64,000 bases of DNA from Sinorhizobium saheli (GCF_001651875.1 NZ_LNQB01000073.1:612485-676484), one strand, 5' to 3'. Positions 16,815 through 24,870 are shown, counted from the stretch's first letter. Numbers and translations: made by a program. Notes: generated by a model not told the origin, from the letters alone.

Positions 16815-18223
16815 GCGACGGAAACGGCCAGACCTTCCCCAAGATGAACAGCGGCCTCAAGGAGAGCCTGCTCGACCGAATGAGGAACACGCATCAATCG
16901 TCCGAGCGCAACCGCATGGCGCGCTCCGAGCGGGAGTTGCCGCCGGCCCCTCGTCGCCAACAGGCCCGCTTCGAGGACCTGCCGGAATATAAGCAGGTCG
17001 TTGCCCAGAAGGTCGCCAGCGAACAGCTCGGGATTGCCAACCCGTTCTATCGGCCGCACCAGACGGCGGCCGGCGCGACGACGGTGATCGACGGCCGCAA
17101 GCTCATCAACTTCGCGTCCTATGATTATCTCGGGCTGAACCGGCATGCCCATGTCCTCGACCGGGCGCGCGAGACGATCGGCGGCTTCGGGATTTCCGCC
17201 TCGGCGAGCCGGCTCGTCGCCGGCGAGCGGCCCCAGCATGTGGAGCTCGAGGAAAGGATCGCGCGTTTCTACGGCGTCGATGCCAGCGTCTGCTTCGTCA
17301 GCGGCTACCTGACGAACGTCGCCGCCATCAGCTGCCTGATGGGGCCGAAGGACCTCGTCATCCACGACGAATTCATCCACAACAGCGCCCTTGCCGGAAT
17401 CAAGCTCTCCGGGGCGACGCGCCGTCTCTTCAAGCACAATGACATCGCCGATCTGGAGCATGTGCTGCGGACCGTCGCAGGCGACTACCGCCACATCATG
17501 GTCATCGTCGAAGGCATCTATTCGATGGACGGCGACGTCGCCAACCTGCCGGCGCTGCTGAAGCTCAAGGCCGAGTACGGTTTCTGGCTGATGGTCGACG
17601 AGGCCCACTCGCTCGGCGTCCTCGGAAGGCACGGCAAGGGGCTCGCCGAACATTTCGGCGTCGATCCGCATGAGGTCGACATCTGGATGGGGACGCTGTC
17701 GAAGACCACTTCGAGTTGCGGCGGCTACATTGCCGGCAGCGAGGCGCTGGCGGCGGTGCTCAAGGCAGCCGCCGGCGGCTTCGTCTACAGCGTCGGCCTC
17801 GCGCCGGTGCTTGCCGCATCGGCGGTCGCCAGCCTCGACATCCTCGAGCGCGAGCCCGAGCGCACGGGCGCGCTGCGGCGCAACGGCGCGCTGTTCCTGA
17901 AGCTCGCCCGGGAAGCCGGTCTCGACACCGGCTTGAGCGGCGGCTTCTCGGTCGTGCCGGTGCTCGTCGGGGATTCGCTGCGCGCCGTCCAACTCTCGAA
18001 CGATCTGCTCGCGGCCGGCATCAATGTGCTGCCGATCATCCATCCGGCGGTGCCGGAAGGATTGGCGCGCCTGCGCTTCTTCATCACCTCGGACCATAGC
18101 GAGGAGCAGATACACCGTACGGTGACGCTGACGGCCGAGCGGCTGAAGGATCTGACCGATCGGAATTTCGGCCTCGGCGGCGTCGACATCGAGAAGATGA
18201 TGAGGGCGCTCTCGGCGCGCTGA
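16811..18223 (+). CDS. rkpG: PLP-dependent alpha-oxoamine synthase family acyltransferase
   Basis: 470 residues, fold type I PLP enzyme of the group containing 8-amino-7-oxononanoate synthase, 2-amino-3-ketobutyrate CoA ligase and serine palmitoyltransferase. These condense an acyl thioester with an amino acid and release CO2. Seen: NFASYDYLGL near 98-107, GFGISASASRLVAGE, the PLP aspartate in MVDEAHSLGVLG, and Schiff-base Lys298 in GTLSKTTSSCGGY. An N-terminal extension of about 60-70 residues precedes the usual start. It overlaps rkpA by 4 bp, so translational coupling is likely, and I infer that its acyl donor is the chain on RkpA's ACP, which lacks its own releasing domain. The amino acid partner cannot be read from sequence. 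Confidence 0.9.
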   Translation: MSDGNGQTFPKMNSGLKESLLDRMRNTHQSSERNRMARSERELPPAPRRQQARFEDLPEYKQVVAQKVASEQLGIANPFYRPHQTAAGATTVIDGRKLINFASYDYLGLNRHAHVLDRARETIGGFGISASASRLVAGERPQHVELEERIARFYGVDASVCFVSGYLTNVAAISCLMGPKDLVIHDEFIHNSALAGIKLSGATRRLFKHNDIADLEHVLRTVAGDYRHIMVIVEGIYSMDGDVANLPALLKLKAEYGFWLMVDEAHSLGVLGRHGKGLAEHFGVDPHEVDIWMGTLSKTTSSCGGYIAGSEALAAVLKAAAGGFVYSVGLAPVLAASAVASLDILEREPERTGALRRNGALFLKLAREAGLDTGLSGGFSVVPVLVGDSLRAVQLSNDLLAAGINVLPIIHPAVPEGLARLRFFITSDHSEEQIHRTVTLTAERLKDLTDRNFGLGGVDIEKMMRALSAR

Positions 18224-18347
18224 TTACTGTCGACCGAAGGTGCCGCGATCTTGGACGTCGATGCGTGGAAGAACAAGGACCTGAAGTGACTGCAAGGCGC
18301 GTCAGGGGCCGGTTACCGACAAGCTGCGGCCGCAGGCGGATTTCGCT

Positions 18348-19151
18348 ATGACACACGTGATCATCACCGGCGGCTCGAGCGGCATAGGTCTGGCACTCGC
18401 ATCGACATACGCGGCGCGCGGTGCGCGGCTCTCGCTCATCGCCCGCTCCCCCGGACTGCTGGAACAGGCGGCGGCGAAGCTGATGGCGGAACACGGCATC
18501 GAGGCGCAGGATATCCGCATCGAGCCTGCCGACGTCTCCAGAGAGGGGGAGATCGGGGCGGCGATTTCCCGCTGCGTGGACGCGCTCGGACCCTGCGACA
18601 TTCTCGTGACCTCGGCGGGCGTCGTCGAGCCGGCCGCGTTCGAGGAGATGAAGAGCACGGCCTTCCGCCGCCAGATCGACACCAATCTCTCCGGCACCGT
18701 GCACGCAGTGCGGGCCGTCTATCCGGAGATGAAGCGGCGCCGCCGCGGCCATATCATGATGATCTCCTCCGGCGCCGGGCTCATCGGCATCCACGGCTAT
18801 ACCGCCTATTGCGCATCGAAGTTCGCGCTGCACGGTTTCGCCCAGGCGCTGCGCAGCGAGGCGCGGCTGCACAATGTCGGCGTGTCGATCTCCTTTCCGC
18901 CCGACACCGAAACGCCGCAGCTCGAGCGCGAACTCGCCTTCCGGCCGCTCGAGGCGAGCGTCGTGATGGGGGCGGTCCGGCCCTGGACCGCGGCTGCGGT
19001 TGCGCGAAAGATCGTCCAGGGCATCGAGCGGCGGCGCTTCGAAATCTACTTCGGCCCGACCTTGTATCTGCTTGGCCGCTTCGGGCCGGCGGTGCGGCCG
19101 CTGATCAACTGGTGGTTCGACAGGGCGATCACGCGCCGCGGTCGACGGTGA
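18348..19151 (+). CDS. rkpH: Short-chain dehydrogenase resembling 3-ketodihydrosphingosine reductase
   Basis: 267 residues, classical SDR fold. NADP(H) loop TGGSSGIG at 8-15, NLSG, catalytic Ser in MMISSGAGL, and YxxxK in YTAYCASKF. After the catalytic core comes SISFPPDTETPQLERE, the same PPDTxTP block that marks eukaryotic 3-ketodihydrosphingosine reductase, followed by a PLEAS stretch, an AAVARKIVQGIERR helix and a hydrophobic C-terminus, also as in that enzyme. I infer it reduces the beta-keto amine made by RkpG to an amino alcohol. It lies 124 bp after rkpG. The broad SDR family allows other substrates, so the specific role is inference. Confidence 0.88.
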   Translation: MTHVIITGGSSGIGLALASTYAARGARLSLIARSPGLLEQAAAKLMAEHGIEAQDIRIEPADVSREGEIGAAISRCVDALGPCDILVTSAGVVEPAAFEEMKSTAFRRQIDTNLSGTVHAVRAVYPEMKRRRRGHIMMISSGAGLIGIHGYTAYCASKFALHGFAQALRSEARLHNVGVSISFPPDTETPQLERELAFRPLEASVVMGAVRPWTAAAVARKIVQGIERRRFEIYFGPTLYLLGRFGPAVRPLINWWFDRAITRRGRR

Positions 19152-19216
19152 TGCCGGCGGCCGCCGGACGCGCTTGTGCCGGCCGGCGTCAGGCTCGACG
19201 GCGCCGCAATCTTTTA

Positions 19217-19256
19217 GACGCGCAAAGGCCGCTGCGGCGCTTTGAAAGCTGCATGT
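19217..19256 (-). repeat. Dispersed rhizobial palindromic element, copy 2 (partial)
   Basis: Reverse-oriented match to the element at 815-878: it shares ACATGCAGC and the 18-base CAGCGGCCTTTGCGCGTC. It lacks the second hairpin arm. It lies in the rkpH-rkpI gap. Confidence 0.55.
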
Positions 19257-19263
19257 ATTTTAT

Positions 19264-19287
19264 CCTCAAATCGGTTCCGATTTGAGG
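19264..19287. repeat. Perfect 11-bp stem hairpin between rkpH and rkpI
   Basis: CCTCAAATCGG (19264-19274), a two-base spacer, then CCGATTTGAGG (19277-19287). It is flanked by the ACATGC-type motif on both sides, so it belongs to the same mosaic of intergenic repeats. No T-run follows on the plus strand, so it is not a classical terminator, but it could stabilise or process the polycistronic rkp transcript. Confidence 0.6.
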
Positions 19288-19337
19288 AAACATGCAGTAA
19301 GTGTCGACACGGCCCTGCTGCCGAGGCGGCGCCGGCG

Positions 19338-20957
19338 GTGAAATGGCTCAAAGGTATCGGCTTGGCGCGTCTTCCCTTCCAACTGCATGACTATCCGACA
19401 GCGTTGACCCTCGGCTGCTATCTCTTGTCCTGCGCGGTGATCTTCCACACGGATCGCTTCGCGCTGCCGGCGCGCGAGCGCCGGAAGAACGCACCGCCCT
19501 ACGGGCGCAATCAGCATATCGTCGACGCGCTGGCGCGGCTTCCGGTCATAGCGCTCGTCTTTGCCGGCTTCTTCGCGATCTCCTGGCGCCCGCTTTACGC
19601 GGCCGCCGGAACGATGAGCTTCTTCATCATCTTCACCGGCATTTCCCGGGCAAAGTTCAAGTTCATCCGCGAGCCCCTGGTCTTCTCCGACATCGCCCTC
19701 GTCGCGGACGTCTTCAAGTACAAGACGATCTTCTACGCGACCTCGCTGAACATCGTCTTCTGGATCGTCGCCTTCGCATACGTGTTCGGCGTCTCGGGAA
19801 TGTACATGTACTTCGAGCCGAGCGTACTGCCGGCACGCGACAAGCCGTTCTGGATCCTGGTGATGATCCTGATCGCCGCCGGGCCGTGGCTGCTGCTCTT
19901 CTACGGGCCGGTGAACCGGCCGACGGCGGCACTCGTCCAGCGGCTCGTCGGCAAGAAGGTCAATGTGAAGATGAGCACGGTGCGCTTCGGCACCTTCGGC
20001 TCCGTCGTCTTCCACTTCATCATCTGGCTCGGCGTCAAGCGCGAGAAGATCGTCGCCGAGCTTTCCGAGCGCCTGCGGGCCGCGGTCCATGACCTCATCG
20101 GTCATGAGGAAGCGCCGCTGATCGTCGTCTGGCAGTCGGAATCCTTCATCGACATGCGGCATTTCGGCGTCGATTCGATCAAGCTCCCGACCATCGACCG
20201 GCTGCGCAAGCAGGCGGTGCAATGGGGGCGCCTCAGCAATGTCTTCGAGGGCGGCTATACGCTGCGCACCGAGTTCGCCGTCTTGAGCGGGCTCGTCCCG
20301 GACGACATTCACGTCGATGCGAGCTATCCCTACCTTCGCGCGGCGCATTACGCCGACGTGGTCTGGCCGGGAAAGCTGAAGCGCGCCGGCTGGCGCACGC
20401 ATTTCATTCATCCCTACGACCGGACGTTCTTCCTCCGGCACAAGGCGATGCCCGTCCTCGGCTTCGACAAGCTCACCATGCTCGACGCCTTCGACCACGT
20501 GCCCGAGCGGGACGGGCTCTACGTTTCCGACGCGACGCTTGCCGCGCGGGTGCTTGCCGAAGCCGAGATGTTGCCGGAAGATGACAGCGGCTTCTTCTTC
20601 ATCGCCTCGATGGCCAATCATGGCCCTTGGGAACCCGGTCGCGTCGGCACGCTGACCAACCCGGTCGACATCTATCTGGCGATCCTCGAACAATCGGACG
20701 CCGCGCTGAAGCAGCTGATCGACGGCTTGAGCCGGCTCGACCGGCCCGTCTGGCTCGTCTTCTACGGCGATCACGCGCCGCTCCTCAAATCCTTCGCGGA
20801 TCCCTTCCCCGATCCGCGCACGGATTATTTCATCGTGCCGCTGGCGAAGGCGCGGCCCTCGGGCCACAGCCCGAAAACCGCGCAGGACGAGGACCCGTGG
20901 AACCTCATCCGCTCCCTGCTCAAACACGCCAACCTGCACAAGGACGCGCTGCAATAG
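19338..20957 (+). CDS. rkpI: Membrane sulfatase/LtaS-like phosphotransferase
   Basis: 539 residues from GTG 19338. Five N-terminal membrane helices (for example VIALVFAGFFAISW, SFFIIFTGI, WILVMILIAAGPWLLLFYG) are followed by a periplasmic alkaline-phosphatase-superfamily domain. Seen: WQSESFID (metal-site Glu), LRTEFAVLSG with Thr311 where LtaS-type enzymes have the nucleophilic Thr, SMANHGPW and YGDHAP near the end, a metal-binding Asp-His pair. Such enzymes move phosphoglycerol or phosphoethanolamine onto glycans or lipids. The frame stays open upstream to 19242, but that part runs through repeats at 19217-19297, so I prefer the GTG. It is 25 bp before rkpJ. RkpI is known in the Sinorhizobium rkp-1 operon; substrate unknown. 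Confidence 0.85.
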   Translation: MKWLKGIGLARLPFQLHDYPTALTLGCYLLSCAVIFHTDRFALPARERRKNAPPYGRNQHIVDALARLPVIALVFAGFFAISWRPLYAAAGTMSFFIIFTGISRAKFKFIREPLVFSDIALVADVFKYKTIFYATSLNIVFWIVAFAYVFGVSGMYMYFEPSVLPARDKPFWILVMILIAAGPWLLLFYGPVNRPTAALVQRLVGKKVNVKMSTVRFGTFGSVVFHFIIWLGVKREKIVAELSERLRAAVHDLIGHEEAPLIVVWQSESFIDMRHFGVDSIKLPTIDRLRKQAVQWGRLSNVFEGGYTLRTEFAVLSGLVPDDIHVDASYPYLRAAHYADVVWPGKLKRAGWRTHFIHPYDRTFFLRHKAMPVLGFDKLTMLDAFDHVPERDGLYVSDATLAARVLAEAEMLPEDDSGFFFIASMANHGPWEPGRVGTLTNPVDIYLAILEQSDAALKQLIDGLSRLDRPVWLVFYGDHAPLLKSFADPFPDPRTDYFIVPLAKARPSGHSPKTAQDEDPWNLIRSLLKHANLHKDALQ

Positions 20958-20982
20958 CGCGGCCGACGGGGAAATTCGACCC

Positions 20983-22284
20983 ATGACCGCAGGGACGATC
21001 AGACATCCTCAACGACGCACATTCCTCTTCCTGCAGGGGCCGTCCTCGCCGATCTTCGCCAAGATCGCCGCGCGGCTCGAGGTTCTCGGGCACCGCTGCC
21101 TGCGCATCAACCTCAACGCCGGCGACCAGATCTTCTGGCGGCGGCGGGGCGCCCATAACTATCGCGGATCGATCGCCGAGTGGCCGGGCCATGTCGAGGC
21201 GTTCATCCGCCGCCATTCGGTGAGCGACCTGATCCTCCTCGGCGAAGAGCGCCCCTACCACCGGATCGCCATCGCCGCCGCCCGAAAAGCCGGGGCCGAG
21301 GTCTTCATCGTCGAGATGGGATATCTGAGGCCGGATTGGCTGACGCTCGAGCGCGGCGGCATGTCGTCGAACTCGCATTTCCCGACGGACGCCGAACAGA
21401 TCCTGAAGGCGGCCGAGGGGCTGGCCGAGCCCGACTGGCGGCGGCGCCATCAGCAGACCTTCGTCACCGAGGCGGCCTGCGATCTCCTCTACAATCTGCC
21501 GAACGTCTTCCTCTGGTTCCTCTTTCCGGGCTATCGGAGGCACGGGATCTTTCATCCGCTCGCCGAATATGCGGGCTGGCTCCGGCGGCTTGCGACGAGC
21601 CGGAGCCGGAGCCGCGCCGCCGATGCGGCGATCCGGTCGCTGCTTTCAGGCAGCGACCCCTATTTCGTCTATCCGCTGCAACTCGAGACCGACTATCAGC
21701 TGCGGGCCCATTCGCCCTTCGGCAGCCAGCGCGAGGCGATCGACGAGATCCTCGTCTCCTTCGCGCATCGCGCGCCGCCCGCAAGCAGGCTCGCCGTCAA
21801 GGTCCATCCGCTCGACAACAGCCTTATTCCATGGCGCAGGATCATCGACCGCAAGGCGGCGATGCTCGGGATCGGCGACCGTGTCCTCTGTCTCGACGGC
21901 GGCAATCTCGACCTTCTCACCGAAAAGAGTGCCGGCATGGTGACGGTCAACTCGACCGCCGGCCTTCATGCGCTGAGGCAAGGCAAACCCGTGAAGGTTC
22001 TCGGCACGGCGGTGTTCGACATTGCGGGTCTCACCGACCAGCAGCCGCTCGACGCGTTCTGGTCGGCTCCCGAGCCGCCGGAGCCGTCGCTGAGCGCGGC
22101 AATGTTCCGATTGATGGCGGCCTCGATCCAGGTCCGCGGCAACTTCTATTCCCGCGCGGGCACGGATGCCGGCGCCGCGGCGATCGCCGAGCGACTGCAT
22201 CGCAACGACGTCAACCAGCCCGGTGCCTTCGTCGATCCGCCGCCCCGGCGCAAGCCGGTGAAGCGGGGCCTTTCCGCCGATTAA
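20983..22284 (+). CDS. rkpJ: Capsule linker glycosyltransferase, KpsS/LipB-like
   Basis: 433 residues, cytoplasmic. The start FLFLQGPSSPIFAKIAARLE, then HRCLRINLNAGDQIFW, the LGEERPYHR segment, EMGYLRPDW and a C-terminal VTVNSTAGLHALRQGKPVK match the capsule-synthesis family (KpsS/KpsC, GT-B-like). In E. coli, KpsS adds the first beta-Kdo to lyso-phosphatidylglycerol, priming capsule export. By analogy RkpJ may add Kdo to the lipid made by the rkp proteins. It is the last gene of the plus-strand rkp operon; a palindromic element follows at once before convergent kpsF. Earlier work described it as an export protein, which reflects the older view of KpsS. Confidence 0.85.
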   Translation: MTAGTIRHPQRRTFLFLQGPSSPIFAKIAARLEVLGHRCLRINLNAGDQIFWRRRGAHNYRGSIAEWPGHVEAFIRRHSVSDLILLGEERPYHRIAIAAARKAGAEVFIVEMGYLRPDWLTLERGGMSSNSHFPTDAEQILKAAEGLAEPDWRRRHQQTFVTEAACDLLYNLPNVFLWFLFPGYRRHGIFHPLAEYAGWLRRLATSRSRSRAADAAIRSLLSGSDPYFVYPLQLETDYQLRAHSPFGSQREAIDEILVSFAHRAPPASRLAVKVHPLDNSLIPWRRIIDRKAAMLGIGDRVLCLDGGNLDLLTEKSAGMVTVNSTAGLHALRQGKPVKVLGTAVFDIAGLTDQQPLDAFWSAPEPPEPSLSAAMFRLMAASIQVRGNFYSRAGTDAGAAAIAERLHRNDVNQPGAFVDPPPRRKPVKRGLSAD

Positions 22285-22375
22285 AGCATTTGCAGTCAGG
22301 CCGATTCACCTGACCGTTCTAGTTGCCGCATTTGTGCGACGTCAGGTGATTTCACCTGACTGCAAAATGCTCTAG
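22285..22375 (-). repeat. Palindromic element between convergent rkpJ and kpsF
   Basis: AGCATTTGCAGTCAGG at 22285 is mirrored by CCTGACTGCAAAATGCT ending 22371, with nested GTCAGGTGA/TTCACCTGAC pairing. The element begins one base after the rkpJ stop and its CTAG end supplies the kpsF stop codon. A shortened relative lies at 51042-51089. It may act as a bidirectional terminator. Confidence 0.65.
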
Positions 22376-23385
22376 GCAACGCCGGCGCGCAGCAGGTCGT
22401 GAATGTGGAGGATGCCGACCGGAGATCCAGCATCGTCGACGAGGAAGAGTACGGTGATCTTGTGCTCCTCCATGAACTCCATGGCGGCGCTTGCGAGCAC
22501 GTCGCCGTGAACGACGCGCGGGTTGCGCGACATCACCTCTTCGACCGGCTGGCTCAGCAGGTTGCCGGCCATATGCCGGCGCAAGTCGCCATCGGTGATG
22601 ACGCCGGTGAGCACCCCCTTCTCGTCGACGATGCCGACGACGCCGAAGCCCTTCGCCGACATTTCGATGACCGCCTCGCTCATGGGGCGACCGACTGCAA
22701 GCAGCGGCACCTGCTCGGCGACATGCGCCAGTTCATGGACCAGGCGCAATTGCGCGCCAAGCTTGCCGCCGGGGTGGAAGGTCTTGAAATCCTCGGCGGA
22801 AAAGCCGCGCCGCTCCAGAAGCGCCATTGCAAGCGCATCGCCGACCGCCAGTTGCAGCATCGCCGAGGTCGTCGGCGCAAGCCCGTGCGGGCACGCCTCC
22901 TGGACCTTCGGCAAGACGAGGGCGATTTCGGAATTGCGCGCAAGCGTGCTGTCGCGATTGCAGGTGATCGAGACGACCGGCACCTTGAAGCGCTTGGCAT
23001 AGGTGAGCATGTTGGCGAGTTCCGCCGTCTCGCCGGACCAGGACAGCAGGATCAGCACGTCCTCGGCGGTGATCATTCCGAGGTCCCCGTGGCTTGCCTC
23101 CGTCGGATGGACGAAATAGGCGGAGGTGCCGGTGGAAGCCATCGTGGCGGCGATCTTGCGGGCGATATGGCCGCTCTTGCCGACGCCGGAAACGACCACG
23201 CGACCCCGTCCGTCGCCGATCAGCGCAATGGCGTCGACGAGGCCCTGCGCAAAGGCTGCATCCGTCGCCAGGTGCGCGGCGAGCGCCTCGATGCCGTTCT
23301 TCGCCGTCGTGATCGTCCGACGAATCGAATCCACCACGGCAGCGCTGGAATGCGCGTCGGCCTTCACATTTCTCAAGCCCATCAT
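22372..23385 (-). CDS. kpsF: Arabinose-5-phosphate isomerase, SIS plus CBS domains
   Basis: Interconverts ribulose 5-phosphate and arabinose 5-phosphate, precursor of Kdo. 337 residues from ATG 23385. The SIS domain has SGVGKSGHIARK at 66-77, HGDLG at 99-103 and SWSGET at 115-120; two CBS domains follow from about residue 215 to the end (MSRNPRVVHGD, ILHIHDLLRAG). This is the KdsD/KpsF/GutQ architecture. The frame is open upstream to 23547, but the extension is unconserved. It is convergent with rkpJ, and its place beside the rkp genes suggests a capsule-dedicated copy supplying Kdo; a housekeeping kdsD is expected elsewhere. The Rrf2 gene lies 106 bp upstream on the same strand. Confidence 0.9.
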   Translation of the reverse strand: MMGLRNVKADAHSSAAVVDSIRRTITTAKNGIEALAAHLATDAAFAQGLVDAIALIGDGRGRVVVSGVGKSGHIARKIAATMASTGTSAYFVHPTEASHGDLGMITAEDVLILLSWSGETAELANMLTYAKRFKVPVVSITCNRDSTLARNSEIALVLPKVQEACPHGLAPTTSAMLQLAVGDALAMALLERRGFSAEDFKTFHPGGKLGAQLRLVHELAHVAEQVPLLAVGRPMSEAVIEMSAKGFGVVGIVDEKGVLTGVITDGDLRRHMAGNLLSQPVEEVMSRNPRVVHGDVLASAAMEFMEEHKITVLFLVDDAGSPVGILHIHDLLRAGVA

Positions 23386-23491
23386 CGACCCCGGTTCTTC
23401 AAGGAAAGGCCGCCCTTCTCGGCGGCGCGGCGAATATTGAAGGCAGATAAGCTCTTTTTTCCGGCAAACCAAGCCTGCCGCCGCATGAATC

Positions 23492-23947
23492 TCAGCTGGC
23501 ACGTTTCTCGACGGACACCTCCGGAGGCATCGCGCCGTCCGCGGCAAACTCGGCGAGCGTCATCGAATCGAGGATCGACGCCATTGCGTCACGCACCGAC
23601 GTCATCGAGATGCGCACCCGACAGGTCTCCGGATCGCTGCAATCCTCGCAAACCTCGTAAGCCGTCCGGCTGGCACAGCGTATCGGCGCCAGCGGCCCGT
23701 CGAGCGTGCGTATGACATGGCCGATGCGGATTTCGGATGCCGGCCGCGACAGCGAATAGCCGCCTCCCGGACCCTTCTTCGACCGCAAGACGCCGGCATT
23801 GCGCAATTCGAGCAGGATGGTGTCGAGAAATTTCTTTGGAATATTGTTGCGAACCGCAATCTCGTTGATGAAGGCGGTTTCACCGGGTCCGAGCCGTGCC
23901 AGATCGACCAGCGCCTTCAGGCCGTATTTTCCCTTCTTCGTCAGCAT
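23492..23947 (-). CDS. Rrf2 family transcriptional regulator
   Basis: 151 residues: winged helix-turn-helix MLTKKGKYGLKALVDLA, IPKKFLDTILLELRNAG recognition region and the wing KKGPGGGYSLSRP (residues 57-69), all Rrf2 hallmarks. Four cysteines, Cys91, Cys100, Cys103 and Cys109, fall in the region where IscR and NsrR bind an iron-sulfur cluster, but their spacing differs from IscR, so cluster binding is likely yet the type is unclear. I chose ATG 23947 because it begins the family domain; the frame is open to 24019. It may sense iron, sulfur or nitric oxide. Its 106-bp gap to kpsF leaves open whether they are co-transcribed. Confidence 0.88.
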   Translation of the reverse strand: MLTKKGKYGLKALVDLARLGPGETAFINEIAVRNNIPKKFLDTILLELRNAGVLRSKKGPGGGYSLSRPASEIRIGHVIRTLDGPLAPIRCASRTAYEVCEDCSDPETCRVRISMTSVRDAMASILDSMTLAEFAADGAMPPEVSVEKRAS

Positions 23948-24169
23948 TCGAGCCAATTCTCCAAGGTTCCGCTTCAGGCGGAAACCGTCCATGGACAAAC
24001 CTCTTCCATGGCATAGCACAAGAATGCGCCGTCAATATACAGTTATAGTCGACAATCGGCGAAGAGAGGGGCAGCGAAGACTGGGAACAATCCCGCGGGC
24101 CGCTTCGACGCGCGGGATACGGGGCTTTGAAGCTTTGGCCACAAAAAAATCAGGCCGAGCGGCACGGCA

Positions 24170-24388
24170 TCATGCGGCCGTGATGCCGGCCGCATGATGC
24201 CGCTGATTTTGACCGGATTGTCCGGCCAGCAGATGGCGGATCGCCGCGCGGGCTTCATCGGCCGAGCGGAAATGTTGCTTGTCGAGATCCCAGACGTGGT
24301 ACTTCACGGCCAGGAACTTCAACCGGTCCTGGTCGGGGACGACGACACCGACGGCTTCACCGCCATATTCTATGACTTGCTTGCTCAT
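24170..24388 (-). CDS. Small conserved rhizobial protein (72 aa)
   Basis: 72 residues, MSKQVIEYGGEAVGVVVPDQ, then LKFLAVKYHVWDLD and FRSADEARAAIRHLL, and a polar His/Gln-rich tail. GGAGGAG lies 10 bases before ATG 24388, a strong ribosome site. Similar short proteins with a KYHVWDLD core are common in Rhizobiales, usually without assigned function. Predicted small beta-plus-helix fold, cytoplasmic. A 31-codon open frame with a strong ribosome site lies 80 bp upstream. Confidence 0.65.
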   Translation of the reverse strand: MSKQVIEYGGEAVGVVVPDQDRLKFLAVKYHVWDLDKQHFRSADEARAAIRHLLAGQSGQNQRHHAAGITAA

Positions 24389-24468
24389 GCAAATAACGCT
24401 CCTCCGCGGCTCAAAGCGCGGATCATCCAATTCTCGGGCACAGGGTGAATTCGGGAAATTCGATCCGA

Positions 24469-24564
24469 TCACATTCGCCAAAGCGGGCGAATGAGACCTT
24501 TCACCGTTGCACGACAACGGGAACGCGAGCCGCAGAAAGCGGCGGTCGAGACGTTTTCGAACAT
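24469..24564 (-). CDS. Candidate 31-residue open frame with strong ribosome site
   Basis: Begins MFENVSTAAFCGSRSRCRAT and ends with a Trp-Arg-Met. AAAGGAGAG sits about 5 bases before ATG 24564, better than most genes here. It precedes the 72-residue gene at 24170-24388 by 80 bp on the same strand and might be a leader peptide. Without conservation data it could be chance; the product is basic and has two Cys. Confidence 0.35.
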   Translation of the reverse strand: MFENVSTAAFCGSRSRCRATVKGLIRPLWRM

Positions 24565-24842
24565 GTCACTCTCCTTTGGCTTGGCCCGGCGCTGCACGCC
24601 GGGGCGTTTCATGAACAATGCGAAGCGGAGTCCCACTCCGTCGCGATTCGCAAACTAGAATAATCTACCAATTAAGTCAACTACCAAGCGCCCGCACGAA
24701 AAATAATTCTCTTCGCTTCGTCTGCGCAGTTACCTTGGTGACAATTCCGTTCGCCTGCCCATCGCGGGCCACAACGCTATCTAGGGAGCGCCGAATCGAC
24801 CTGCAAGGGACGGTTCGCATAAAGGCAGCACTTTCGGACGAA

Positions 24843-24870
24843 AAAGGGGCAGCCGGCTGGCTGCCCCTTG
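24843..24870 (-). terminator. Rho-independent terminator of secDF
   Basis: On the minus strand a perfect GGGGCAGCC/GGCTGCCCC stem with a short loop is followed by a run of five T. It lies 35-60 bp after the secDF stop. Confidence 0.85.
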
